The notes under the pieces were generated by a model. It saw nothing but the letters and a program-made list of their open reading frames with translations. It was not told the origin of the DNA and made no database searches. Made by a program: the position numbers and the translations under genes. A stretch of 40,195 nt of DNA from Methylobacterium sp. W2 (GTDB lineage: Bacteria > Pseudomonadota > Alphaproteobacteria > Rhizobiales > Beijerinckiaceae), in NCBI RefSeq assembly GCF_020662345.1, contig NZ_VMOA01000049.1, positions 1 through 40,195 of the forward strand. The letters run 5' to 3'. This document shows, in pieces, positions 8,946 to 17,883 of the stretch (position 1 is the stretch's first letter; each line of letters begins with the position of its first letter).

Positions 8946-9845
8946 ATGTCAGTCGATACACCGGCTTCCCCAACCCGCACCGTGCCCGCATCGCTGGTCT
9001 CGTCGGTCTTCGTCCTGATCTGGGCGTCGGGATTCGTCGCCGCGCGTTTCGTGGCGCCCCATGCGGAGGCCTTCACCTTCGTCGCTATCCGACTCGTCGG
9101 CGTCGCCATCGTTCTCACCGCCATCACAATCGGCCTCGGCGCGAGGTGGCCGCGTAGCCGGGCGGGATGGCGCGATGCCCTGGTCGCCGGGGTGCTGATG
9201 CAGGGTATCTACGTCATCGGCGTGTTCTGGTCGGTGGAGCGTGGCCTGCCATCCGGCATCGCCGCCCTGGTCGGTAGTCTCCAGCCCCTGCTGACGGCGG
9301 CCATGGCGCGCCCGTTCCTCGGCGAGGTCGTCAGCCCCCGTCGCTGGGCCGGGATCGCCACGGGCTTTGCCGGCGCGCTTCTCGTGCTCGCCCCTAAAAT
9401 CGGTACGGCGGACGCATCCGGCATCCCGGCGCTTCCCCTCCTGGCCTGCCTCGGGGCCATGGTGGCGATGACCATCGGCACGCTTTGGCAGAAGAGCCAT
9501 GCTGGACAGGCCGAACTGTTGCCGAATGCGACGATCCAGTTCATTGGGGCCGCGCTCCTCGCGGTTCCGGCGGCGCTTATGTTCGGCACTGGGCGTTTCG
9601 ACGCGTCCCTGCCGCTCTGGGGCGGGCTGGCCTGGTCAATCCTCGTCAATTCGGTGGCCGGCATCCTGCTTCTTCTCGCCTTGATCCGGCGCGGCGAAGT
9701 GGCCGGCGTGGCGTCCCTGCTCTTCCTCGTGCCGCCGGTTTCGGCAGCCATGGCCTATCTGCTGTTCGGCGAGACCCTGGCGCCGGTGCAGATGACCGGC
9801 ATGGCGGTGGCCACGATCGGAGTCGCCGTCGCTAGCCGCAGGTGA
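8946..9845 (+). CDS. EamA-family (DMT superfamily) transporter
   Basis: Ten-helix inner-membrane permease of 299 residues made of two EamA repeats. The first repeat has FVLIWASGFVAARF and ends near KIGTADASG; the second starts about residue 155 and ends with GETLAPVQMTGMAVATIGV. These are typical of metabolite/drug exporters such as RhaT/YdcZ/PecM relatives; the substrate is not inferable. ATG 8946 is chosen because the upstream in-frame extension to 8847 is Arg/Cys-rich and non-hydrophobic. It is divergent from the BrkB gene. Confidence 0.87.
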   Translation: MSVDTPASPTRTVPASLVSSVFVLIWASGFVAARFVAPHAEAFTFVAIRLVGVAIVLTAITIGLGARWPRSRAGWRDALVAGVLMQGIYVIGVFWSVERGLPSGIAALVGSLQPLLTAAMARPFLGEVVSPRRWAGIATGFAGALLVLAPKIGTADASGIPALPLLACLGAMVAMTIGTLWQKSHAGQAELLPNATIQFIGAALLAVPAALMFGTGRFDASLPLWGGLAWSILVNSVAGILLLLALIRRGEVAGVASLLFLVPPVSAAMAYLLFGETLAPVQMTGMAVATIGVAVASRR

Positions 9846-10035
9846 CTTTTTCTTTGATTCATCTCTCAATAAAATTCAGATTTCCTAGTTTTGTCGAGCA
9901 GAACCGGGCTTTCTCCGGAAAGAAATAATGAATTCAAGCGGGATAGTGCCGCGCTGCGGCGAGACGCCTCTACAGACTTGGCAAACCTGCCTATAATGAG
10001 CGCCAACCCTCATTCTGATTTGAGAGATTCGAACC
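9846..10035. promoter_or_regulatory. AT-richer leader in front of mcd
   Basis: This 190-base spacer is clearly more AT-rich than its neighbours and should hold the mcd promoter. A perfect -10-like TATAAT is at 9992-9997, but the nearest TTGGCA (9978-9983) is only 8 bases away. A standard sigma-70 pair is therefore not present, and the exact promoter is undecided. Confidence 0.3.
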
Positions 10036-11718
10036 ATGTCCGCTTCCCCGGCCGTCTCCACCGAACCGCAGGATCTCCTGACCCTCGCCCAGGGCTCCGG
10101 CGAAGCCGCCAAAGCCCTCGTCGCTGAGGCGACCCGTCGGGTTCGCGCGAAGGTCCTCGGCGCCGATGGGAAGATCTCGCCTGAGAAGCTCGAGGCCGAG
10201 CAGCATGCGGCCCATGGCCTGGCCTGGCTCGCCACCTATGCAGAGGGTGTGCGCGAGCTCGGCGCCTATGCGGCACGCCTGACCGAAGCCGGTGAGTTCG
10301 GGGAGACCGAGGCGCTCCTCGTGAAGATCGGCATAGGCGAATATCTCGACCAGATGTTCTCCGGCATTCCCATGAGCCAGGGCGAGATCGTGCGTCCGAC
10401 CGGCTCGCTGGGCCTGTCCGTCCGCGAGGTCGCGAAGTTCCGGACCGATGCCGTCGAGAGTATGATCGCCGAGGGCAACACGCCTGAAAACCGGGCCGCG
10501 CTCGTGGCGCGCATCCGCGACAACGGCGGCTCGGCCACCATCGGCAAATCCGGTCTCGACGAGGACATGGAGGCGATCCGCTCCGAGATGCGCCGCTTCG
10601 GTCTCGCCGAGGTCGTACCGCACGCCCATGAGTGGCACAGCCAGAACGCCTACATCCCGATGGAGATCGTCACCAAGATGGCCGAACTCGGCGTCTTCGG
10701 TCTGACGATTCCCGAGGAATACGGCGGCATGGGCCTGCCGAAGATCTCCATGTGCGTGGTCTCGGAGGAACTCTCCCGCGCCTATATCGGCGTCGGCTCG
10801 CTCGGCACGCGCTCGGAGATCGCTGCCGAACTGATTCTGTGTGGCGGCACCGAGGAGCAGAAGCATCGCTTCCTTCCGGGCATCGCCTCGGGCGACACCC
10901 TCCCTACCGCCGTGTTCACCGAGCCGAATACCGGCTCCGACCTCGCGTCCCTCAGGACCAAGGCCGTGAAGGACGGCGACGTGTGGAGGATCTCGGGCAA
11001 CAAGACCTGGATCACGCATCCGGTCCGTGCCGACATCATGACTTGCCTTGTGCGCACCAAGCCCGAGGAGAAGGGCCACAGGGGCCTGTCGCTGCTCGTT
11101 GCGGAAAAGCCGCGCGGCACCGATGAGGATCCCTTCCCGGTGGCCGGCCTGTCCGGCGGCGAGATCCACGTTCTCGGCTATCGCGGAATGAAGGAATACG
11201 AGCTCGCCTTCGACAATTTCGAAGTGCCGGCGGCCAACCTCCTCGGCGAAGTCGAAGGCAAGGGCTTCACCCAGCTCATGCAGACCTTCGAATCCGCCCG
11301 CATCCAGACGGCAGCCCGCGCCATCGGCGTGGCGCAGAACGCCCTCGACCTCGGCCTGCGCTATGCCGAGGACCGGGTGCAGTTCGGCAAGGCGCTGATC
11401 AACTTCCCCCGCGTCGCCGACAAGATCGCGATGATGGCGGTGGAGATCAACATCGCCCGCCAGCTGACTTACTTCTCCGCCCGCGAGAAGGACGAGGGCA
11501 AGCGCTGCGATCTCGAGGCCGGCATGGCCAAGCTGCTCGGCGCCCGCGTCGCCTGGGCGGCAGCGGACAATGCCCTCCAGATCCACGGCGGCAACGGCTT
11601 CGCGCTGGAATACGCGGTTAGCCGCGTGCTCTGTGACGCGCGCATCCTCTCGATCTTCGAAGGTGCCGCCGAGATCCAGGCCCAGGTCATCGCCCGCCGC
11701 CTGCTCGAGACCGCCTGA
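10036..11718 (+). CDS. mcd: (2S)-methylsuccinyl-CoA dehydrogenase (ethylmalonyl-CoA pathway)
   Basis: FAD-dependent acyl-CoA dehydrogenase oxidising methylsuccinyl-CoA to mesaconyl-CoA in the ethylmalonyl-CoA pathway, which regenerates glyoxylate in organisms lacking isocitrate lyase. At 560 residues it is much longer than ordinary 380-residue acyl-CoA dehydrogenases. The extra N-terminal about 150 residues is the hallmark of Mcd. Visible blocks: FGLTIPEEYGGMG, the FAD/substrate motif TEPNTGSDLASL, GNKTWITH, and near the C-terminus IFEGAAEIQ, where Glu542 occupies the canonical catalytic-base position. It stands alone, followed by a strong terminator. meaC, the next enzyme of the route, lies about 7 kb downstream on the other strand. 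Confidence 0.9.
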   Translation: MSASPAVSTEPQDLLTLAQGSGEAAKALVAEATRRVRAKVLGADGKISPEKLEAEQHAAHGLAWLATYAEGVRELGAYAARLTEAGEFGETEALLVKIGIGEYLDQMFSGIPMSQGEIVRPTGSLGLSVREVAKFRTDAVESMIAEGNTPENRAALVARIRDNGGSATIGKSGLDEDMEAIRSEMRRFGLAEVVPHAHEWHSQNAYIPMEIVTKMAELGVFGLTIPEEYGGMGLPKISMCVVSEELSRAYIGVGSLGTRSEIAAELILCGGTEEQKHRFLPGIASGDTLPTAVFTEPNTGSDLASLRTKAVKDGDVWRISGNKTWITHPVRADIMTCLVRTKPEEKGHRGLSLLVAEKPRGTDEDPFPVAGLSGGEIHVLGYRGMKEYELAFDNFEVPAANLLGEVEGKGFTQLMQTFESARIQTAARAIGVAQNALDLGLRYAEDRVQFGKALINFPRVADKIAMMAVEINIARQLTYFSAREKDEGKRCDLEAGMAKLLGARVAWAAADNALQIHGGNGFALEYAVSRVLCDARILSIFEGAAEIQAQVIARRLLETA

Positions 11719-11781
11719 ACTTCCACGCCGCGCGCGGCGGCTGGGCAGTCAGCCCGGTCGCCGACGCGGTCTTCGAACGAA

Positions 11782-11824
11782 AAAAAGGCCTGGAACCGGG
11801 TTATCCCTGGTTCCAGGCCTTTTT
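11782..11824. terminator. Rho-independent terminator, bidirectional
   Basis: A perfect 16-base inverted repeat with A-run and T-run ends: left arm 11782-11797, right arm 11809-11824, core GGCCTGGAACC. The loop contains GGG-TTAT-CCC, which can extend the stem. It lies between the convergent ends of mcd and the RND permease gene, so it can stop both. Confidence 0.92.
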
Positions 11825-11869
11825 CTGTATTGATGTCCCCCTCCCAAATACGGGGATAAGGCGCGGATC

Positions 11870-14800
11870 CTACTCCGCTGGTGCGTGATGGCTCGACGGC
11901 ATCGAGCCCGCATCAGCCGCCTTCGGCTCGTGCTCCACCGGCTTCGTCTTGAACAGGCGCATGACGAAGACGAAGAAGACCGGCACGAACAGAACCGCCA
12001 GGATCGTGGCGGAGATCATGCCGCCGAGCACGCCGGTGCCGATGGCCTGCTGGCTCTTCGACGCCGCGCCCGAAGCGATGGCCAGGGGCACCACGCCGAA
12101 GATGAAGGCCAGCGAAGTCATCACGATCGGTCGGAAGCGGAGCGTCGATGCCTCGATGGTCGCATCGACCAGCGATTTGCCCGGTCGCCACAGGTCCTTG
12201 GCGAACTCCACGATCAGGATCGCGTTCTTAGCCGAAAGGCCGATGATCGTGATGAGCCCGATCTTGAAGTAGACGTCGTTGGGCAGGCCCCTCAGGTAGA
12301 CCGCCGCCACCGAGCCAATGACGCCGAGCGGAATCACCAGCAACACCGAGAACGGGATCGACCAGCTCTCATAGAGAGCCGCGAGGCACAGGAACACGAT
12401 CAGGATCGACAGGGCCAGCAACAGCGTCGCCTGACTGCCGGCCTGCTTCTCCTGCAGCGACTGGCCGGTCCAGATGTAGCCGAAGCCCTTGGGCAGCTGC
12501 TGCATCAGGCGCTCCATCTCGGCGATCGCATCGCCGGAGGTGTAGCCCGGTGCCGGCTCGCCGGTGATCCGCACCGACTGGTAGCCGTTGAAGCCGATGA
12601 TTTGCGCCGGCCCGACACTCCATTTGAGATCGGCGAAGGACGACATCGGCACCATCGCGCCCTGGCTGTTCTTGACGCCGTAATTCAGCAGATCAGCCGC
12701 CTTCAGGCGCTGGCTGTCCTCGGCCTGCACGATGACGCGCTGCATTTTGCCCCGGTTCGGGAAGTCGTTGGTATAGACCGAACCGAGATTGACCTGGATC
12801 GTATTGTTGATCTCCTCGAAATCGACGCCTAGGGCTGCCGCCTTCTCGCGATCGATGACGAGTTCCGCTTGCGGTGCCGGGGGCAGTCCCTCGACATAGA
12901 CCTTCTGCAGGATCGGGCTCTTCTTGGCGAGCGACAGCAACTGTTCCTGCGCCGCCATCAGGGCCGAATACCCCTTCTGGGCGCGGTCCTGAAGGCGGAA
13001 ACTGAAGCCCGAGGCGTTGCCGAGATTGTCGATCGGCGGCGGCTCCAGCGCCTGGATCACAGCGTCCTTATAGGCGCCGAGCGCCTTGTTGGTGCCCTCC
13101 ACCAGGACAGCCGCCGAGTTGGCCGCGTCGCGCTCGCCCCAGGGCTTCAGCGTGACGAAGGCCTGGCTCGTCACCTGCCCCTGTCCGGAGAAGGAGAAGC
13201 CGTTGACCACCGTCACCGTGGCGACGCCGGACTGGGCCATCAGGTGCTCCTCCACCGCCTTCACGGCATTGAGGGTGCGGTTGAAGGACGAACCGGGCGG
13301 CGTCTGGATGTCGACGGTAAAGAAGCCCTGGTCCTCCACCGGAAGGAAGCCTTCCGGCATCCGCACGAAGGCGAAGGCGAGGCCGATGACGAGGGCGAGG
13401 TAGACCATCATCACCCGGCCCGAGCGTTTGATCATCCCCGCGACGCCGCGTCCGTAACGTGCGGTCTCCCGGTCGACGACCCGATTGAACCAGCCAAACA
13501 CGCCGCCCTTGGAATGGCCGTGGCCCTTCTCGATGGGCTTGAGCAGGGTGGCGCAGAGAGCCGGCGTCAGCGTCAGGGCGAGAAGCGCCGAAAAGCCGAT
13601 GGATGTCACCATGGCAATCGAAAACTGACGGTAGATGATACCCACCGAGCCGGGAAAGAACGCCATCGGGATGAACACCGCGATCAGCACCAGGGTGATG
13701 CCGATGATGGCGCCTGTGATCTGGCTCATCGCCTTTCGGGTCGCCTCCTTCGGAGACAGCCCTTCCTCGTTCATGATGCGCTCGACATTCTCCACGACCA
13801 CGATGGCGTCGTCGACGAGGATGCCGATGGCCAGCACCATGCCGAACATGGTGAGCACGTTCACCGAGAAGCCGGCGAGCAGCATCACCGTGCAGGTTCC
13901 CATGAGGGCGATCGGCACGACGATGGTCGGGATCAGGGTGTAGCGAATGTTTTGTAGGAACAGGAACATCACCACGAAGACGAGGATGACGGCCTCCACC
14001 AGCGTCATCAGCACCTTCTTGATCGAGGCTTCGACCGCGGGCGTGATGTCGTAGGGGATGTCCCATTGCACGTTGGAGGGGAAGAACTGCGACAGCTCCT
14101 CCATCTTCGCGCGGATGGCGGACGCGGTCTCGAGGGCGTTGCCGTCCGGCGCCAGGGTCACCGAGATGCCCGCCGCCTCACCGCCGTTCAGGCGGGTGGT
14201 GAACTTGTAATCCTCACCGCCGAGCTCGATCCGGGCGATGTCGCGCAGGCGCACGTTCGATCCGTCCGGGTTGGCACGCAGGACGATAGCGCCGAACTCC
14301 TCCGGCGCCGTCATCTGTCCCTTCACGATGATCGGGAAGTTGACGGTGTTCGAGGCCGGGCTCGGCATGGCGCCGACGGCGCCCGATGCGATCTGGACAT
14401 TCTGGTTGGTGATCGCCTTCGACACGTCCGAGGCGTTCAGCGACAATCCACGGAGCTTATCGGAATCGATCCAGATGCGGAGACTGCGCTCGGTGGAGTA
14501 GAGCGTCGCGCGACCCACGCCGGGGATACGGCGGATCTCGTTGATGACGTTGCGGATCAGGAAGTCGCCCAGCGCGATCTCATCCATCGACTTGTCGGGA
14601 GAGATCAGGGTGATGATGTTCAGCGTCGCGGCGGAGGCTTCCTCCACCAGCGTGCCCTGCTGGCGTACCTCGGCCGGCAGGCGCGCCTCGACGCGCTTGA
14701 GACGGTTCTGGACCTCGACACCTGCGAGGCTCGAATCCGTGCCCGGCTGGAACTGCGCCGTGATCTCGATCACGCCGAACGCATCGCTCGCGGATTCGAA

Positions 14801-15031
14801 ACTGAGGATGTTGGCCGCGCCGTTGAGTTCGTCCTCAATGAGGCGCGTGGTGCCGGTATAGAGGTTCTCGACCGATGCTCCGGGATAGGAAGTCGACAGG
14901 GCGATCGAGGGCGGCGCGATGACCGGATACTGCGCCACCGGCAGGCTCGGGATCGACAGGATGCCGCCGAGGCAGATGAAGAGCGCAACGACCCAAGCGA
15001 AGATCGGGCGATCGATGAAGAAGCGTGCCAT
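11870..15031 (-). CDS. RND multidrug efflux permease (HAE1 family, AcrB/MexB type)
   Basis: Inner-membrane proton-driven pump subunit of 1053 residues, the normal AcrB length. It begins MARFFIDRPIFAWVVAL as AcrB homologues do. It has the two large periplasmic loops and the TM4 proton-relay aspartates in GILVDDAIVVVENVERI. The second half repeats the pattern with the GVIGSVAAVYLRG helix and the late SAKNAILIVEFAKDL segment. It should work with the adaptor encoded 3 bases upstream and with an outer-membrane channel. No such channel gene is present here, so one must be recruited from elsewhere. Drug spectrum cannot be read from the sequence. Confidence 0.95.
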   Translation of the reverse strand: MARFFIDRPIFAWVVALFICLGGILSIPSLPVAQYPVIAPPSIALSTSYPGASVENLYTGTTRLIEDELNGAANILSFESASDAFGVIEITAQFQPGTDSSLAGVEVQNRLKRVEARLPAEVRQQGTLVEEASAATLNIITLISPDKSMDEIALGDFLIRNVINEIRRIPGVGRATLYSTERSLRIWIDSDKLRGLSLNASDVSKAITNQNVQIASGAVGAMPSPASNTVNFPIIVKGQMTAPEEFGAIVLRANPDGSNVRLRDIARIELGGEDYKFTTRLNGGEAAGISVTLAPDGNALETASAIRAKMEELSQFFPSNVQWDIPYDITPAVEASIKKVLMTLVEAVILVFVVMFLFLQNIRYTLIPTIVVPIALMGTCTVMLLAGFSVNVLTMFGMVLAIGILVDDAIVVVENVERIMNEEGLSPKEATRKAMSQITGAIIGITLVLIAVFIPMAFFPGSVGIIYRQFSIAMVTSIGFSALLALTLTPALCATLLKPIEKGHGHSKGGVFGWFNRVVDRETARYGRGVAGMIKRSGRVMMVYLALVIGLAFAFVRMPEGFLPVEDQGFFTVDIQTPPGSSFNRTLNAVKAVEEHLMAQSGVATVTVVNGFSFSGQGQVTSQAFVTLKPWGERDAANSAAVLVEGTNKALGAYKDAVIQALEPPPIDNLGNASGFSFRLQDRAQKGYSALMAAQEQLLSLAKKSPILQKVYVEGLPPAPQAELVIDREKAAALGVDFEEINNTIQVNLGSVYTNDFPNRGKMQRVIVQAEDSQRLKAADLLNYGVKNSQGAMVPMSSFADLKWSVGPAQIIGFNGYQSVRITGEPAPGYTSGDAIAEMERLMQQLPKGFGYIWTGQSLQEKQAGSQATLLLALSILIVFLCLAALYESWSIPFSVLLVIPLGVIGSVAAVYLRGLPNDVYFKIGLITIIGLSAKNAILIVEFAKDLWRPGKSLVDATIEASTLRFRPIVMTSLAFIFGVVPLAIASGAASKSQQAIGTGVLGGMISATILAVLFVPVFFVFVMRLFKTKPVEHEPKAADAGSMPSSHHAPAE

Positions 15032-15034
15032 GGG

Positions 15035-16279
15035 TCAGCGCACCTGAGCGGAAGCGGGCTGCGCCGCGGGCGCCTTGTCGTCGAGATCGGTATCGTAGGG
15101 CTTGGCCTCCGCCTGGGCGGCCACCTTCATCTCGACGGTCTTGACCGACGAGCCGACCGAAATCTTCTGGACGCCCTCCACCACGACCCGGTCGCCGGAC
15201 TTGAGCCCGTCACGAATGACCCATTGCGAATCGACGACGGGTCCGACCTCCACCGGCTGGAGCATCACCTTGTCGTCCTTGCCGACCACCCAGACCTCGG
15301 CCTTGCCGTCATTGGTGCGCTGGATCGCCTGCTGAGGCACGGCGATGGCGTCGACATCGATGCCCTGCTTGATGCGGGCGCGGACATACATGCCCGGGAA
15401 CAGCTCGTCATGCGGGTTCGGGAACAACACGCGCAGGGTGACCTGTCCCGTGCTCGGATCGGCGGTGACATCGGAGAACAGCACCTTGCCGGCCGAACCG
15501 TAGAGCGAACCGTCATCCATAATGAGATGCGCGTTGGCGGTATCGTTCGATAGGCGCGAGAGCTCGCCGCTGGCGAGGTCCCTGCGGAGCTTGTTCAGCT
15601 CACCGACGGACTGGGTGATGTCCACGTAGATCGGATCGAGCTGCTGGATCGTGGCGAGGTTGGCGGTAGCCCCCTGTTCCACCAGCGTACCCTCGGTGAG
15701 AAGGGCGCGGCCGATCCGGCCGGAGATCGGCGCGCGGACATCGGTGTAGTTGAGATTCAGCTTGGCCCGGTCGCGGGCGGCTTTGGCACCGGCCACTTCG
15801 GCCTGAGCCTGCTTCAGGCCGGCATAGGCGCTGTCGTATTGCGCCTGGCTCGCGGTCTGGCGGGACAGGAGCTGCTCGAGCCGGTCGGCCTGCTGGCCCG
15901 CCAGGACCTGGGCCGCCTCCGTGCGGGCGAGCGCTGCCTCTGCACTGGCCAGTTCTGCCTCGAACGGGGCGGGGTCGATCTTGTAGAGGATGTCGCCTTC
16001 CTTGACCAAGCTGCCCTGTTCGAACGTGCGCTTGACCACGAGACCGGACACGCGGGAACGCACTTCGGCGATGCGCAGCGGCGCGACACGGCCGGGGAGG
16101 TCGCGGAGATAAGGAATCGGCTGCTCGCGCACGGTGACGATGCTGACTTCGGCGGGTGGGCTTGGAACCGGAGCCGCGGCCTGCTGTTTCTGATTGCAGG
16201 CGGACAGGGCGACCATGACGGAGGCTGCAGCCAGGGAGGCCGGCCAGACACGTCGGGTACGAAGGGCAGTGGACGTCAC
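15035..16279 (-). CDS. RND efflux periplasmic adaptor (membrane fusion protein, AcrA/MexA type)
   Basis: Periplasmic lipoprotein adaptor of 414 residues linking the RND permease to an outer-membrane channel. The signal peptide ends in the lipobox ALSAC (Cys28). The following order fits the family: lipoyl half (LPGRVAPLRIAEVRSRVSG), helical hairpin with Ala/Gln-rich heptads (about 95-165), second lipoyl half (VRAPISGRIGRALLTEG) and beta barrel. GTG start at 16279 with AGGAG 10 bases before it. It is first in a two-gene operon with the permease. No TetR or LysR regulator gene is adjacent. Confidence 0.93.
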   Translation of the reverse strand: MTSTALRTRRVWPASLAAASVMVALSACNQKQQAAAPVPSPPAEVSIVTVREQPIPYLRDLPGRVAPLRIAEVRSRVSGLVVKRTFEQGSLVKEGDILYKIDPAPFEAELASAEAALARTEAAQVLAGQQADRLEQLLSRQTASQAQYDSAYAGLKQAQAEVAGAKAARDRAKLNLNYTDVRAPISGRIGRALLTEGTLVEQGATANLATIQQLDPIYVDITQSVGELNKLRRDLASGELSRLSNDTANAHLIMDDGSLYGSAGKVLFSDVTADPSTGQVTLRVLFPNPHDELFPGMYVRARIKQGIDVDAIAVPQQAIQRTNDGKAEVWVVGKDDKVMLQPVEVGPVVDSQWVIRDGLKSGDRVVVEGVQKISVGSSVKTVEMKVAAQAEAKPYDTDLDDKAPAAQPASAQVR

Positions 16280-16314
16280 GATGATTTCGCTCCTGTGCGA
16301 TACGCGGTCGATCG

Positions 16315-16333
16315 CAATCCGCCCGGCGGATTG
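16315..16333. promoter_or_regulatory. Perfect 19-base palindrome, candidate operator of the efflux operon
   Basis: CAATCCGCC-C-GGCGGATTG is a perfect inverted repeat with 9-base arms around one central base, centred about 45 bases before the adaptor start. Size and position suit a TetR-type repressor site controlling the RND operon. A regulator gene is not next to it, so the binding protein would be encoded elsewhere. A GC-rich mRNA hairpin is the alternative. Confidence 0.5.
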
Positions 16334-16566
16334 GCAGCTCTGACACTCAAGTCCCGGGCAAAGATCCGCGAAGCGACCTCAGCGCCGTGGCAATCGCTGG
16401 GCCACGCGAGGCGGCCATGGCGTCACTGGGCATGCAGCGGCCGGCCCAAGGCCAACCCCATACATCACGGCTTCAGCAATCGTTCACAATCTGGGCGATC
16501 GCGCGACGCCAGCCGGGAAAAGGAGAAGCTTCGACGCGGGGTGGTCAAAACGCCGCGGCCAAGCTC

Positions 16567-16869
16567 TCAAGCCACTATCCGGGGAGGGCGTTGGAGCGGT
16601 GCGTCGGCGTTTATCCCGAGGGACAAAGCGGACCGCCCGCGAAGGGTCGGCGCCAAGGCTGTACCGAGCGATCGCGATCCCGGAAGAGAGGGCGGGGCCA
16701 CCGCGTCATCGATCTCCAGACGCGGTGAGCATCCCGTCGACGGCGCCTCACCCTGGCTTATGAGACCGTCGGGCCCTTGGCCGGAAACCGGCGCTTCGAC
16801 TCCGACGGCCCACAGCCCGTGAGGCAAGGTCGGGAGGACCATGACAAGGAGGGAGAGCAAGACCAGCAT
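16567..16869 (-). CDS. Hypothetical short exported protein
   Basis: Unrecognised frame of 100 residues starting at ATG 16869. The first 25 residues are strongly hydrophobic (MLVLLSLLVMVLPTLPHGLW), like a signal peptide or membrane anchor, followed by a Pro/Gly/Ser-rich tail. No good ribosome site is visible, and an overlapping plus-strand frame of similar length exists, so it may not be real. It fills part of the otherwise empty space between the efflux operon and the L,D-transpeptidase gene. Confidence 0.3.
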   Translation of the reverse strand: MLVLLSLLVMVLPTLPHGLWAVGVEAPVSGQGPDGLISQGEAPSTGCSPRLEIDDAVAPPSLPGSRSLGTALAPTLRGRSALSLGINADAPLQRPPRIVA

Positions 16870-17246
16870 GGTCGACAGGGCTGAACGCGGATGGACGAAC
16901 GCCTGCGCTAGCGAGGCGGTCGAAGCGAGGCATCCTGCCTCCAGAGAGGCGACGGCAGATCTGGTCGGCGATGAGGTCACGAGACTGAGGGTGGGGCGAA
17001 AGTTCCCGCAACGCAATAACCTGCGACATTCTGTCAAACAGCCCGATGGAAGTTCGAATCACGGCCGTTGCCCCAATCCCACAGCATATTTCGTTCGCAT
17101 CGCAGCGGGTTGACCGTCCTTAACCATCCGGCCAAGTCTGCCCACCCGATCATCTGACGTCCGGCTCACCGAGTCTGGACCTCGCCGGAATGGGAGACGG
17201 GGTGCATATGCACCGGCCTGTCCAGGTCCGGCCGGAGACGACCAAA
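16870..17246. promoter_or_regulatory. Spacer upstream of the L,D-transpeptidase gene, with palindrome
   Basis: This 377-base region without a convincing gene holds a TTGACC -35-like box at 17110-17115. It also holds a perfect 14-base palindrome GGTGCATATGCACC at 17201-17214, about 33 bases before the start codon. The palindrome may be an operator or a leader hairpin. The rest shows nothing recognisable. Confidence 0.35.
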
Positions 17247-17822
17247 ATGGGCATGCGCTCCCTTCTCGCCGCCACGGCTCTCACGATGGGCGTGGGCGTC
17301 TCCACGTGCGGCGCCGCCAGCGCCGCAAACCCGTTCGACAGCGGGCCGATCGCGGACTTCATGAACATCTTCAAGGAGCAGGCGATCCCGCGCGAGACGG
17401 TTGCGTGGAAGGGGGCGGAGAAGCCCGGCACCATCGTGGTCTCAACAACTCAGCGCCGGCTCTACTACGTGCTCGGCGGTGGTCAGGCCGTCCGCTACGG
17501 CGTCGGCGTCGGCCGTCAGGGCTTCTCCTGGTCCGGCCAGAAGTCGGTGACGATGAAGAAGGAATGGCCGGCCTGGCGCCCACCGGCGCAGATGCTGGCG
17601 CGGCGGCCCGACCTGCCGCGCTTCATGGCCGGCGGCCAGGACAACCCCCTTGGCGCACGGGCGATGTATCTCGGCTCCTCGCTCTACCGTATCCACGGCT
17701 CCAACGAGCCAGAGACCATGGGCGCCGCCGTCTCGTCGGGTTGCATCCGCATGACCAACAAGGATGTGGTCGACCTCTACGACCGGGTGAAGGTCGGCAC
17801 GAAGGTGATCGTGCGCAACTGA
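17247..17822 (+). CDS. L,D-transpeptidase, YkuD domain, exported
   Basis: Periplasmic enzyme of 191 residues that makes L,D (3-3) peptidoglycan cross-links or attaches proteins to peptidoglycan. A signal peptide covers about 1-27 (MRSLLAATALTMGVGV, ending ASA). The YkuD domain carries the conserved pair His150 (RIHGSNEP) and catalytic Cys166 in SSGCIRM. The start ATG 17247 is supported by GGAG 9 bases upstream and by placing the signal peptide at the N-terminus; an earlier in-frame ATG at 17190 would precede it with 19 polar residues. It stands alone, with the transporter gene following after 61 bases. Confidence 0.9.
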   Translation: MGMRSLLAATALTMGVGVSTCGAASAANPFDSGPIADFMNIFKEQAIPRETVAWKGAEKPGTIVVSTTQRRLYYVLGGGQAVRYGVGVGRQGFSWSGQKSVTMKKEWPAWRPPAQMLARRPDLPRFMAGGQDNPLGARAMYLGSSLYRIHGSNEPETMGAAVSSGCIRMTNKDVVDLYDRVKVGTKVIVRN

Positions 17823-17883
17823 AAACCCGATCCGCTTCCCGCCGGTCTCCGGTCGGTCGTGACCGGACGAAGTAGGAATCGGA

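Noticed and set aside
9978..9997. TTGGCA and TATAAT as a sigma-70 promoter for mcd
   Set aside because: The spacing is 8 bases, not about 17, so the pair cannot work as a standard promoter; only the -10-like box was kept as a remark.
9991..11586. 531-residue frame antisense to mcd
   Set aside because: Shadow of the third-position GC bias of mcd; no family resemblance, and mcd is certain.
11885..15553. Three long plus-strand frames opposite the RND permease and adaptor
   Set aside because: His/Arg/Asp-rich composition with no domain; shadows of the efflux genes.
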